From Anaerosoma tenue (GTDB taxonomy: Bacteria; Actinomycetota; Coriobacteriia; Anaerosomatales; Anaerosomataceae), in the NCBI RefSeq assembly GCF_023161965.1, contig NZ_JALNTY010000001.1, positions 434,001 to 498,000 of the forward strand: DNA of 64,000 nucleotides, written 5' to 3'. The position numbers and the translations under genes are program-made. Shown piece after piece: positions 35,731 to 44,498 of the stretch. Within the stretch, counting starts at the first letter, position 1; every line of letters starts with the position of its first letter. The notes beneath the pieces were generated by a model. It saw nothing but the letters and a program-made list of their open reading frames with translations, was not told the DNA's origin and did no database searches.

Positions 35731-36557
35731 CCCTTGAGCCTCCTGTTCCGGGCGGCGAGCCACCGGGCGGACAAGTTGAAGATGAGGATCATGACCATCA
35801 ACAGCAACGCGGTCCCGTAGGCCGCATCCATGTTGATGCCCTCCATCGCAAGCGTGTACAGGTGGACCGTCATGGAGCGACCGGGGTCGAGCGGCACCAG
35901 CGGCATGTAGATGGCCTGGCCCATGGTGAAGATCACGACCGCCGTCTCACCAACGGCACGGCCCATCGCAAGGATGAGGCCTGTGAGGATGCGCGGCAGC
36001 GCGGCGGGCAGCACGATCCTGCTCACCGTCTGCCACTTGCTGGCGCCGAGTCCGTAGCTGCCCCAGCGGATGAACCGCGGCACTGCGCGGATGGCCTCCT
36101 CGGTCGCGCGCATAACGATGGGCAGCATCAGGAACGAGAGCGCCAGCGCGCCCGAGAGCACCGAGAACCCGAGTCCCATCGCCTCGATGAACAGCGCGAA
36201 GCCGAAGAGGCCCATAACGATCGACGGCACGCTCGCCAGGGTGTCGGCGGCGAACCGTATCGTGTTCACGAGGCGTCCTTGCACCGCATACTCGGCAAGG
36301 TAGACAGCCGCCAACACCGCCACCGGCGTCACGATGAGCATCGCAAGACCCGTCACGTAGATCGTGGCCACGATCGTAGGCCCGATGCCCCCCTCGGCGT
36401 TCACACCATGCGGCGCCGTGAAGATGAACTCCGGCGTGATCTGCCCAATTCCCTGCACGAACACATAGACGATCACGGCGCCCAGGACGAGCACGGTGGT
36501 GAGGCCGCACAGCCACAGCACCCCTACCGCGATCCTGTTGGTCAACCGCTTTCCCAT
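35727..36557 (-). CDS. pstA: Phosphate ABC transporter permease PstA
   Basis: A 276-residue permease with six predicted helices and the cytoplasmic EAA-type loop [29 protein letters not shown]. Family features [14 protein letters not shown] and [11 protein letters not shown] are present. It forms the membrane channel with PstC. It starts 6 bases after the pstC stop. Confidence 0.95.
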   Translation of the reverse strand: MGKRLTNRIAVGVLWLCGLTTVLVLGAVIVYVFVQGIGQITPEFIFTAPHGVNAEGGIGPTIVATIYVTGLAMLIVTPVAVLAAVYLAEYAVQGRLVNTIRFAADTLASVPSIVMGLFGFALFIEAMGLGFSVLSGALALSFLMLPIVMRATEEAIRAVPRFIRWGSYGLGASKWQTVSRIVLPAALPRILTGLILAMGRAVGETAVVIFTMGQAIYMPLVPLDPGRSMTVHLYTLAMEGINMDAAYGTALLLMVMILIFNLSARWLAARNRRLKG

Positions 36558-36563
36558 GACCGC

Positions 36564-37505
36564 CTACGCCTTCTTCGCGTTCAGCCGGGACAGCGCGCGA
36601 ACGAGCGCGACGAGCCCCATCGATATCAGGAACAGGATGATCGCAAGACCGAAGAGCGCGGTCTTGTGGGTACCGGTGGCATAACTCATGTCGATGACGA
36701 TCTGGCTCGTGAGGGTGGCGATCGGCGCCCCGAGACCCTTGAAGAACTGTGGCGCGTTGCCGGCCACCATGACGACCGCCATCGTCTCCCCGATGGCGCG
36801 TCCCATGCCCAGGATCGTGGCGTCGATGATGCCGATCTTGGCCGCGGGCAGGAGCACCTTGTAGATGGTCTGCCAGGTGGTGGCCCCCATCGCGTAGCTC
36901 GCCTCGCGGATGCCCGGAGGCACCGAGCCCAGCGCATCTTCCGTGAGCGTCGCGATCGTCGGCACGATCATCACCGCCAGGATGATCGAGGCGGTGAGCG
37001 TGCCAAAGCCCATACCCCCGGTCATCTCGGCCACGATGGGCCGCAGGATCACGAGCCCGAAGAAGCCGTATACCACCGAGGGCACGCCTGCCAGCATCTC
37101 CACGGCCGGACGCACGATCGCCCGCATCCTCGGCGATGCGATCTCCGAGAGGAAGACCGCTGTACCGATGGCGAGCGGAGCGCCCAGCACGAGCGACCCG
37201 ATGGTGATGGCGAGCGTGCCCACCACCAGCGGCATGATGCCGAACCGCCCGAGCGTGGCCGACCACTCGCTCCCGCCGAGGAACGCGACCAGACCGGGGT
37301 CCTTCACGACCTCCCACCCGCGGGCCATGGTGAAGACGAAGATGAGCGCCACGGCGGCCACGGCCACCACGGCGCAGACCAGGAACAGGTTCTTGAGGAG
37401 CGCCTCCCGGAGGTAAGTGGCACGGGACATCATCTTCAGGCCGCTGGCCGCGGCCGGTGCGTCCGTGCCCCTCCCGGCGTCAGGGGTCTGTCCGGGCTCA
37501 GCCAC
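36564..37505 (-). CDS. pstC: Phosphate ABC transporter permease PstC
   Basis: A 313-residue permease with six helices after a roughly 35-residue hydrophilic N-terminus. The EAA loop ASYAMGATTWQTIYKVLLPAAKIGIIDATILG and GVPSVVYGFFGLVIL are characteristic, as is AIGETMAVVMVAGN. GTG 37505 with GGAGGG upstream overlaps the pstS stop by 8 bases. Confidence 0.95.
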   Translation of the reverse strand: MAEPGQTPDAGRGTDAPAAASGLKMMSRATYLREALLKNLFLVCAVVAVAAVALIFVFTMARGWEVVKDPGLVAFLGGSEWSATLGRFGIMPLVVGTLAITIGSLVLGAPLAIGTAVFLSEIASPRMRAIVRPAVEMLAGVPSVVYGFFGLVILRPIVAEMTGGMGFGTLTASIILAVMIVPTIATLTEDALGSVPPGIREASYAMGATTWQTIYKVLLPAAKIGIIDATILGMGRAIGETMAVVMVAGNAPQFFKGLGAPIATLTSQIVIDMSYATGTHKTALFGLAIILFLISMGLVALVRALSRLNAKKA

Positions 37506-38418
37506 CGAGACCCTCCTTCGCCGTGATCGGGATGAAACCGGCTTCGCGCACTATCGTATCCTGCACCGCCGGGGACAGCACATAGTCGATGTACTCCCGC
37601 GCCACGCCCTCAGGCTCTCCGTCGGTGAAGAAGTGCAGCACGCGCTGCACGGGATAGTCGCCCGAGACGACCGTCTCCTCGGTGGGCTCTACACCATCGA
37701 TGGCCACGGCCCGCACGTCGTCGGTCACGAAGCCGAGCGAGATGTACCCCACGGCGCCTTTCACATCGGCGATGACCGACCGGACCTGACCGGTGCCTGG
37801 AAGCACCACCGCACCCCGGTCGAACTGCGCGTCGTCCATGACGATCTTCAGGAACGCCTCACGGGTCCCGGATGCTTCGTCGCGGTTCACGATGCCGATC
37901 TCAAGGTCAGGACCACCCACCTCGCTCCAGTTCGTGATCACGCCGGCGAATATCGCGCGCACCTCCATCGTGGTGAGATCGCGGACCGGATTGTCAGGAT
38001 GCACGATCACCGCGATGGCGTCGTAGGCCACCGGGGTATCCACGAGCCCCAGCTCGAACTCGTTCTCTTTAAGCTCGCGCGATGACGTCCCGATATCGGA
38101 GGAGCCGGTGGACACGCTCTCGATACCTGCCGAGGAGCCCATGCCCGAGACGAGCACCGTCGTGCCCTCGTGCTCCTCGGAGAACATCTCCCCTGAGACC
38201 TCGGTGATGGGCAGCAGCGTAGTCGATCCCGTGACGATCACCTCGGTGCGCCCCGTTCCCCCACCGGTGCACCCCGACGCGGTCAGCGCCATCATGAACG
38301 ACAACACAAGAAGGGTCAGATGATGACCGCGAGCGCGCCGTGCCGTCCGGTCGGGCCTTCGGCGCGGTGCGAGTAGAAGCGATCCGTGTTGTGTGCGGTG
38401 CAGATACCCAGGTGCCAC
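37498..38418 (-). CDS. pstS: Phosphate-binding lipoprotein PstS
   Basis: A periplasmic-type substrate-binding protein. A lipobox-like TASGC follows a hydrophobic segment LTLLVLSFMMAL. The mature part has the phosphate-binding VTGSTTLLPITEV, GSSDIGTSSREL and NRDEASGTREAF segments. It captures phosphate for PstCAB. The start is uncertain: ATG 38418 overlaps pgeF by 103 bases and gives a long N-region, while GTG 38307 gives a very short signal peptide. The core is unambiguous. Confidence 0.9.
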   Translation of the reverse strand: MAPGYLHRTQHGSLLLAPRRRPDRTARRARGHHLTLLVLSFMMALTASGCTGGGTGRTEVIVTGSTTLLPITEVSGEMFSEEHEGTTVLVSGMGSSAGIESVSTGSSDIGTSSRELKENEFELGLVDTPVAYDAIAVIVHPDNPVRDLTTMEVRAIFAGVITNWSEVGGPDLEIGIVNRDEASGTREAFLKIVMDDAQFDRGAVVLPGTGQVRSVIADVKGAVGYISLGFVTDDVRAVAIDGVEPTEETVVSGDYPVQRVLHFFTDGEPEGVAREYIDYVLSPAVQDTIVREAGFIPITAKEGLGG

Positions 38419-39110
38419 TGGCGCCCTTCCGGGATTCCTGATCGCTCGAGCGCGTCCGCGATGACCGCCCCCAGGTCCAGGCGGCTAGAAGCCGCGGTAA
38501 TCGTAACAAACGAGTTATCGAAATGCGACACGCAGTCGGCCCCGACTTCGTAACAACACCCGCCGATATGGGGACCCACGAACGCCTCCATGTCGTCCGG
38601 CCCCGGCAGCGCATCCAAAGCGGCCACCGCCGACTCGACCACGCCGGCGGCGGCGCCGCGCCATCCCGCGTGCACCACAGCGACAGCGGGAACCGACGGC
38701 CGCACCAGCACCACAGGCACGCAGTCGGCGAACATCAGCAGCAGCGGGATGCCTCGCTCGCGCGTCAAGAGCGCGTCGGCTCCGGGCACGGGTCCCGCTC
38801 CACCCGTGACGAAAGCTCCCGATCCGCTCTCGGCTGTCGTCACCTCGCTGACGACAGCGCCGTGTACCTGTTCCGCGGTCGTCAGCGCACTCCGGAGCGC
38901 ATCGATGCCTATCGAGCCGAGCAGACGGGTCCGGTTCATGTCCACGAGCGCCGGCTCGTCCCCCACGTGGCCGGCGAGGTCGAGTGACGCGTACGCCCCC
39001 TTGCTCACGCCTCCGCCGCGCTCGGAGAAGGCGATGCCGACCCCGCACCGGGCGAACAGGTCTGGCACCGTATGGATCGCGATACCGTCCCGTTCGACGC
39101 GTTCGAACAC
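38316..39110 (-). CDS. pgeF: Laccase-domain purine nucleoside phosphorylase-like protein (PgeF/YfiH)
   Basis: A 264-residue Cu-oxidase_4 family protein. Metal/active-site residues lie in TTAEQVHGAVV, FADCVPVVLV, VVHAGWRGAAAGVV and VGPHIGGCCYEVG. Family members act as purine nucleoside phosphorylases or adenosine deaminases and in peptidoglycan editing. GTG 39110 is preferred for an AAGGGG site 8 bases upstream; an in-frame TTG start lies at 39176. It overlaps the pstS frame and heads the pst operon. Confidence 0.92.
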   Translation of the reverse strand: MFERVERDGIAIHTVPDLFARCGVGIAFSERGGGVSKGAYASLDLAGHVGDEPALVDMNRTRLLGSIGIDALRSALTTAEQVHGAVVSEVTTAESGSGAFVTGGAGPVPGADALLTRERGIPLLLMFADCVPVVLVRPSVPAVAVVHAGWRGAAAGVVESAVAALDALPGPDDMEAFVGPHIGGCCYEVGADCVSHFDNSFVTITAASSRLDLGAVIADALERSGIPEGRQWHLGICTAHNTDRFYSHRAEGPTGRHGALAVII

Positions 39111-39273
39111 CGTTCGTACCCCTTCCCGGCCGCACGTCGGTCGCACAGCCCCGCGCGACCCTTTTCGGCTAGTCAAACCGTCACCTATCCGTCACACTCT
39201 ATCGCAGGACGCGGGCCGCACACCCGTCTCCTGCACGATAGTCTATGACTGCTCGCCGAGGGGGGTGATGCAT

Positions 39274-39771
39274 ATGAAGCGGTCATTCTCGTTTTCCGCG
39301 GCACTTGGAACCGCTGCCTACGTTCTCACTATGGCGGCACCGGCTCTCGCACAGGACTACTACAGCAGCGGTGAGGACGCGGCCGCAGGCGCTGTCGCGT
39401 GCGGTATCTGGGCATGCATCATGATCCCGGCGGTCCTTCTTGGCGTCTTCAACATCTGGATGCTCATCGACGCCATCCTCCGCCAGGAGCACGAGTACCC
39501 CAACTCCACCGGCAACTCCAAGCTGATCTGGATCCTGCTGCTCGTGTTCGTCGGCTTCATCGCGGCCGTCGTCTACTACTTCATGGTCTTCAAGAAGATC
39601 AAGCGTGGTAAGGGCGGACAGCCTCCTATGGCAGGGCCCACCGGCGGCTACCAGCCCCCGGCTCCCCCCGCGGCACCTCCGGCGCCTCCGGCGGCTCCCA
39701 CGCCGCCCCCGGCGCCAGCGCCCCCCGCTCCGCCGGCGCCTCCCGCGCCGCCAGCACCTCCCGCGGAGTAA
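39274..39771 (+). CDS. PLDc_N-type membrane protein with Pro/Ala-rich tail
   Basis: A 165-residue protein. A signal peptide (MKRSFSFSAALGTAAYVLTMAAPALAQ, cleavage after ALA) is followed by two helices at about residues 43-68 and 84-108. These flank a loop (LRQEHEYPNSTGNSK) with PLDc_N character. The last 35 residues are almost only Pro and Ala. ATG 39274 is chosen over 39268 because of spacing from the GGGGGG site. It is the only plus-strand gene between thiI and mraZ, divergent from pgeF and convergent with ftsZ. Function unknown. Confidence 0.75.
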   Translation: MKRSFSFSAALGTAAYVLTMAAPALAQDYYSSGEDAAAGAVACGIWACIMIPAVLLGVFNIWMLIDAILRQEHEYPNSTGNSKLIWILLLVFVGFIAAVVYYFMVFKKIKRGKGGQPPMAGPTGGYQPPAPPAAPPAPPAAPTPPPAPAPPAPPAPPAPPAPPAE

Positions 39772-39820
39772 GGGACGAACGTCGTCTCCCGTCCGGCACG
39801 GACTCGCGCCGGACGAGCGA

Positions 39821-39850
39821 AGGCCCCGCCCGGCATCGGGCGGGGCCTTC
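39821..39850. terminator. Strong hairpin between convergent genes
   Basis: AAGGCCCCGCCCG pairs perfectly (13 bp) with CGGGCGGGGCCTT around GCAT, 50 bases after the plus-strand stop at 39771 and beyond the ftsZ stop on the other strand. Symmetric A/T ends suggest bidirectional use. Confidence 0.7.
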
Positions 39851-39895
39851 GACGTAGACGGCAGCATGACCACCCTCGTCGCCTGTAACGGGGGC

Positions 39896-39931
39896 CGCCG
39901 TGTGACGAGCGCTCGACTCGTCACACGGCGG
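39896..39931 (-). terminator. Hairpin downstream of ftsZ
   Basis: TGTGACGAG (39901-39909) pairs with CTCGTCACA (39917-39925). The stem is extended by CCGCC/GGCGG with one bulged base. It lies 43 bases beyond the ftsZ stop; no U-run follows. Confidence 0.5.
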
Positions 39932-39973
39932 CCTGAACATCACGGGTCGTGCTCGTGCACGGCCCGGGTGTCT

Positions 39974-41065
39974 CTAGTAACTCCGGCGCTTCAGGAACGC
40001 GGGGATATCGAGATCGTCCTCCTGTGCGCTCGCGGGCAGGTCGAACGTCGGGATGCGTGGTCCTTCATCCTCGGTCAGCGCGTTCTCGAACTCCATCGTC
40101 TCCTGCTTCTTGCGCTGGCCGAAGCCGGTGGCGATGACCGTCACTCGGATCTCATCCATCATCGAGTCGTCGATCACGGCGCCGAAGATGATGTTCGCAT
40201 CAGGGTGCGCCGCGGCCTGCACGACCTCGGCCGCCTCGTTGACCTCGAACAGTCCAAGGTCGCTGCCGCCCGAGATGGACAGAAGCACGCCGTTCGCTCC
40301 CTCGATGCTCGACTCCAGGAGCGGGCTGGCGATGGCCGCCTTCGCGGCCTCGTGAGCTCGGTTGTCCCCAGTGGCCACTCCGATGCCCATGAGCGCCGTC
40401 CCGGCATCCTTCATGATGGTCCGAACATCAGCGAAGTCGAGGTTGATCAGACCGGGAACCGTGATCAGGTCGGTGATGCCCTGGCAGCCCTGACGGAGGA
40501 CGTCGTCCGCGATCCGGAACGCATCCAGGATGGACGTCTTCTTCTCCGCAACCTGGAGCAGCCGGTCGTTGGGGATGATGATCAGCGTGTCTACGTGATC
40601 CCGGAGGCGCTTGATGCCTTCCTCGGCCTGGATCGCACGCTTGCGGCCCTCGAACGCGAACGGCCTCGTCACAACGGCCACGGTGAGGGCGCCGATCTCC
40701 TCCTTGGCGATCTCGGCGATCACCGGCGCCGCACCCGTACCCGTACCGCCACCTTCACCAGCGGTGATGAAGACCATGTCGGCGCCCTGCAGCGCTTCCT
40801 TGATCTCCCCGCGATTCTCCTCCGCGGCGTTGAGGCCCACGTCGGGATCCGCTCCGGCGCCCAGCCCCTTGGTGAGGCCCACACCCACGTGAACGGTGTA
40901 GTCGGCATCGGACATCAACAGGGCCTGCATGTCAGTGTTCACCGCGATGAACTCGACACCCTTGACCCCGGCCTCGACCATCCGGTTGACGGCGTTCGTC
41001 CCGCCACCACCCACGCCGACGACCTTGATGACCGCCAGGTAGTTCGCCCCCGTCTCAAGCATCAT
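39974..41065 (-). CDS. ftsZ: Cell division protein FtsZ
   Basis: A 363-residue tubulin homologue. The nucleotide loop is [13 protein letters not shown], the tubulin signature is [19 protein letters not shown], and the T7 catalytic loop is INLDFADVR. The C-terminal peptide [14 protein letters not shown] is the expected docking tail for SepF and other anchors. It starts with two ATGs after an AGGAGG site. A promoter-like pair lies upstream at 41152-41180, apart from dcw read-through. Confidence 0.97.
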   Translation of the reverse strand: MMLETGANYLAVIKVVGVGGGGTNAVNRMVEAGVKGVEFIAVNTDMQALLMSDADYTVHVGVGLTKGLGAGADPDVGLNAAEENRGEIKEALQGADMVFITAGEGGGTGTGAAPVIAEIAKEEIGALTVAVVTRPFAFEGRKRAIQAEEGIKRLRDHVDTLIIIPNDRLLQVAEKKTSILDAFRIADDVLRQGCQGITDLITVPGLINLDFADVRTIMKDAGTALMGIGVATGDNRAHEAAKAAIASPLLESSIEGANGVLLSISGGSDLGLFEVNEAAEVVQAAAHPDANIIFGAVIDDSMMDEIRVTVIATGFGQRKKQETMEFENALTEDEGPRIPTFDLPASAQEDDLDIPAFLKRRSY

Positions 41066-41151
41066 GAGCCTCCTGAGCTGCCCGTTCTTCCTATAGCCTA
41101 AGCCTATACTTGACGTTTACTGTATCTGGGCAAAGGTCAATCTTCACACGA

Positions 41152-41180
41152 ACCTTATACTAAACGCAAGGGGTTTGCAA
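41152..41180 (-). promoter_or_regulatory. Putative ftsZ promoter
   Basis: Minus-strand TTGCAA (41175-41180) and TAAGGT (41152-41157) are 17 bases apart in the 184-base AT-rich gap between ftsQ and ftsZ. A TATAAG shifted by two bases is an alternative -10. Confidence 0.5.
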
Positions 41181-41249
41181 CGAGAATCTTCGTCATCTCG
41201 GGCCGCATCCCGCACGCGGACAGGATCTCGCCAACCCACGCTCGTACGC

Positions 41250-42245
41250 TCAGTCGGTGATGCCCCGTGAGATCGGACGCTCGAGCGAACGGACATCGAT
41301 GAACACCACGCCGCTCCCCTGCTCTCGCATGATCTGCAGAGCGAGCGCCGACTTCTCGGTGAGCTGTTCGGCCCGCCCCAGCATCACCTCCACGTTCGCC
41401 TCCGTGAGCAGCGCGGTCTCCTCGGGGCTGGGGGCCGAGACCATGGCCGTCATCTCGAGCAGCTCCGGCGATATGCCCTTCAAGATCGCGAGTGCGTTCT
41501 TCACCGCTTCGGAGCCGGTCACCTCACCGGCAACCGGCTCGAACTGCACCACGTCGCGTATCACCGGCAACGACGTTCCGGTGTCCGGGATAGACTCGCC
41601 CAGCACTCGCCCCGCGCGATCGACCGACCAGAACGTCACGCCTGCGTCCACCATGGCGAACCGCTCGCGCTCCTCTACGCTGATCAGGAGCGTCGAGGGA
41701 AAGAGCCGCATGATATCCGCCTCGGCTACCCATGGCACCTGTCTCAGTCGCTCTATGACACCGTCCGCGTCGATGTTCAGGAGTGTCGCGTCCTCATCCA
41801 CAGCGGCGATGGCGACCACCTCCTGCTCGGAGAGCTCGCTGATCCCCTCGACCCGGATCTCCTCGATGGTGAAGGATGGCGAGTTGAGCAAAGCCACCCA
41901 CGATCCGACCACCACGACGAGTGCCGCCGCCACCAGCGCGGCGCGCTTCAGAGCGGAGCGCTGACGCGCGATCTTCCGCCGCTCCCGCTCCACCTTCTTC
42001 GCGTTGACGTGCGGCGGTAACGCAGAATCACGCACCCGCCCACCGCGCTGCCCTGCGTCTCGCTTCGACTTCGAATCCCGAGCAGGTCCTCGTGCTTTGG
42101 TGGAGGCTTTGCGTGACTTAGTCTCAGCATCTACTTTAGGGTGAGTGCTTGTCACTCGGCGCGCCGACTCCTGCCCGAGCACCACTCGCTTACGGGGTTT
42201 CGAAGTCTCCGAGGAGTCTGATCTCTGGTGTGAGTTCGATGCCAT
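41250..42245 (-). CDS. ftsQ: Cell division protein FtsQ/DivIB
   Basis: A 331-residue bitopic protein. The cytoplasmic N-terminus (about 100 residues) is unusually long and strongly basic. One helix follows (RAALVAAALVVVVGSWVALL), then the POTRA domain (FTIEEIRVEGISELSEQEV) and the FtsQ beta domain (VPWVAEADIMRLFPSTLLISVEERE). It links the divisome with FtsL and FtsB. The start ATG 42245 overlaps murB by 56 bases. Confidence 0.92.
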   Translation of the reverse strand: MASNSHQRSDSSETSKPRKRVVLGQESARRVTSTHPKVDAETKSRKASTKARGPARDSKSKRDAGQRGGRVRDSALPPHVNAKKVERERRKIARQRSALKRAALVAAALVVVVGSWVALLNSPSFTIEEIRVEGISELSEQEVVAIAAVDEDATLLNIDADGVIERLRQVPWVAEADIMRLFPSTLLISVEERERFAMVDAGVTFWSVDRAGRVLGESIPDTGTSLPVIRDVVQFEPVAGEVTGSEAVKNALAILKGISPELLEMTAMVSAPSPEETALLTEANVEVMLGRAEQLTEKSALALQIMREQGSGVVFIDVRSLERPISRGITD

Positions 42246-43107
42246 GTATGTCCCTGATCGTCATCTGGATCTTCCGCACCAGTCCGAGCACGTCGGCAGC
42301 GGTCGCATCCCCTTCGTTCACGATAAAGTTCGCATGTACCTGTGATACCCGCGCGCCGCCGAGGCGCGTCCCCTTCAGCCCTGCGGATTCGATCAACCGT
42401 CCCGCCGACTCCCCTGGCGGGTTCTTGAACACGCTTCCCGCGCATGGCACGCCCATCGGCTGACTGCGCTTCCGGCGCTCCAGGCTGTCGTCCATCGCCC
42501 GGCGGATCGTGTCCTGGTCCGCGTCTTTCAGGCGCAACACGGTCTCCACGACGATCGCGCCAGCTGGCAGCCCCGCCGCGCGATACCTCCAGTCGATCTC
42601 GTCGCCCCGTAACCGCTCAAGGCCGACACCGGGAAGATGCATCGTCACCGATGCGGCCACCGACTGCATCCATGTCTCGCCCGTGCCCGCGTTCATCGCG
42701 ATAGCCCCGCCGACGGTGCCAGGTATGCCCACGGCGAACTCCATGCCGCCGAGGCCACGCGAATACGCGTCTCTCACCACATAGGCGAGCGCGCACGCCG
42801 CCCCGGTCTCTATGTCGCGTCCGTGCACCCGATGCCTCTTGAACTCCTCGCCGAGGACCACGATCGCCCCACGGTAACCGGTATCTGCCACCAGCAGGTT
42901 CGAGCCCTTGCCGATGACGGTCCAGTCCACGCCGTCCTCCTCGCAGATGCGCACGGCCTCCGCGAGATCCGCAATGGTATCGCACGTCACGAAGAGGTCT
43001 GCGGGACCCCCGATCCGATAGGTCGTGTGCTTCGCCAGCGGTTCGCGTGCACGGACCTCCCCCTTCAGGGCCGAGCGCAGACGGCGCTCTGTGGAAGAGC
43101 CTGGCAT
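42190..43107 (-). CDS. murB: UDP-N-acetylenolpyruvoylglucosamine reductase
   Basis: A 305-residue FAD enzyme reducing UDP-GlcNAc-enolpyruvate to UDP-MurNAc. The FAD domain has TYRIGGPADLFV, IGKGSNLLVADTGYRG and GMEFAVGIPGTVGGAIAMNAG. The catalytic Ser is in CAGSVFKNP, and IHGIELTPEIRLLG ends the protein. The ATG overlaps the murC stop by one base (TGATG). Confidence 0.96.
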   Translation of the reverse strand: MPGSSTERRLRSALKGEVRAREPLAKHTTYRIGGPADLFVTCDTIADLAEAVRICEEDGVDWTVIGKGSNLLVADTGYRGAIVVLGEEFKRHRVHGRDIETGAACALAYVVRDAYSRGLGGMEFAVGIPGTVGGAIAMNAGTGETWMQSVAASVTMHLPGVGLERLRGDEIDWRYRAAGLPAGAIVVETVLRLKDADQDTIRRAMDDSLERRKRSQPMGVPCAGSVFKNPPGESAGRLIESAGLKGTRLGGARVSQVHANFIVNEGDATAADVLGLVRKIQMTIRDIHGIELTPEIRLLGDFETP

Positions 43108-44498
43108 CAGGCGGTCACCCCGTGCCGCTCACCGATCGCGCGCACGATACCCGGGCCGAGCGTCGTGACGTCCCCCGCCCCCATCGTCATCACCAGGTCG
43201 CCGTCCCTCACACGATCGGCGATGTATGCGTCGATATCGTCGCGGTGCGGGAAGTAGGCGAGATGGGTGCGCGGGGCGCTCCGCAGCGTCTCGGTCACCA
43301 CGGTCTTGCCGGAGACCCCGGGGATCGGCGGCTCGCCGGCGCTGTACACGTCCATCAGCACCACATGATCGGCGTCACGGAACGCCTCGCCGAACTCGCG
43401 GCCCAGCGCGGCAGTCCTGCTGTAGCGGTGTGGCTGGAACACCACCCACACCCGCCGGAACCCGGCGCCGCGGGCGGCTGCGAGCGTCGCCTTTATCTCC
43501 GTGGGATGGTGCGCGTAGTCATCGACCACCGTGATGCCGGCCACTTCGCCCACGCGGTCGAACCGCCGACGGACGCCTTTGAATGACGTGAGCGCTGAGG
43601 CGGCGCGGCCGGTATCCAGAGCAAGCCCCCATGCGGCCGCAAGCACTCCGGTCGCATTGATCACGTTATGGACCCCGGGCACCGTGATGGTCACTGGACT
43701 CACGGAACCGTCGGGGAACGTCACAGAGAACCGGTGACCGAGGCCGACACGCTCCAGGTCGTCACAGCGGACATCGGCCGCCTCAACGGCCCCGTACGTC
43801 ACCACCCTGGCCCGCGACCGCTCTTTGGCGAGACGTACGAGCGCCTCATCGTCGGCACAGACCACCACCGCGCCCTCGGGCGGCACGCTCTCGATGAACC
43901 GCCCGAAGGTCTCCACCACCGCCTCGAACGATCCGTAGTGATCCAGGTGGTCGGCCTCCACGTTCGTGATGATCGCCACCGTAGGCGTGAGGTGCAGGAA
44001 CGACCCGTCGCTCTCGTCCGCCTCCACCACGCAGTAGCCGCCGCCGCCGCATCGCGCGTTCGCGCCCATGTCGTTGAGCTCTCCGCCGATGAGGAACGTC
44101 GGGTCCAGCCCGATGCCGTCCAGCACCGTGGTCATCATCGAACTGGTGGTCGTCTTTCCATGCGTGCCAGCCACCGCCACTCCGATGTCCTGGCCGACGA
44201 TGTGCGCCAGCATCTTCGCGCGCGGCCACACCGGGATGCCGCGCTCTCGTGCGGCGGCGAGTTCGGGGTTCATCTCAGGTATGGCGGACGACACCACGAC
44301 CACCTCGGGATCGCCGAGGTTGTCGGCCGCATGTCCCACGTGGACGAGGATCCCCGCCTCCTGCAGAGCCGTCGCGTACCGCGACGCCTTCAGGTCGGAC
44401 CCCGTCACGACGATGCCGCGGTCGTGCAGGACGCGGGCGAGACCGCTCATCCCGGCGCCACCGATACCTATGAAGTGTGCGTACGCGGCAGATGTCAC
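43107..44498 (-). CDS. murC: UDP-N-acetylmuramate--L-alanine ligase
   Basis: A 463-residue Mur ligase adding L-Ala to UDP-MurNAc. The N-terminus is HFIGIGGAGMSGLARVL; the ATP loop is VAGTHGKTTTSSMM; the DDYAHHPTEI motif marks MurC. GTG 44498 overlaps the murG stop by 4 bp. Confidence 0.97.
   Translation of the reverse strand: MTSAAYAHFIGIGGAGMSGLARVLHDRGIVVTGSDLKASRYATALQEAGILVHVGHAADNLGDPEVVVVSSAIPEMNPELAAARERGIPVWPRAKMLAHIVGQDIGVAVAGTHGKTTTSSMMTTVLDGIGLDPTFLIGGELNDMGANARCGGGGYCVVEADESDGSFLHLTPTVAIITNVEADHLDHYGSFEAVVETFGRFIESVPPEGAVVVCADDEALVRLAKERSRARVVTYGAVEAADVRCDDLERVGLGHRFSVTFPDGSVSPVTITVPGVHNVINATGVLAAAWGLALDTGRAASALTSFKGVRRRFDRVGEVAGITVVDDYAHHPTEIKATLAAARGAGFRRVWVVFQPHRYSRTAALGREFGEAFRDADHVVLMDVYSAGEPPIPGVSGKTVVTETLRSAPRTHLAYFPHRDDIDAYIADRVRDGDLVMTMGAGDVTTLGPGIVRAIGERHGVTA

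Noticed and set aside
39653-39766. GC-rich repeat block
   Set aside because: It encodes the Pro/Ala tail of the PLDc_N protein in frame; simple codon repetition explains it.
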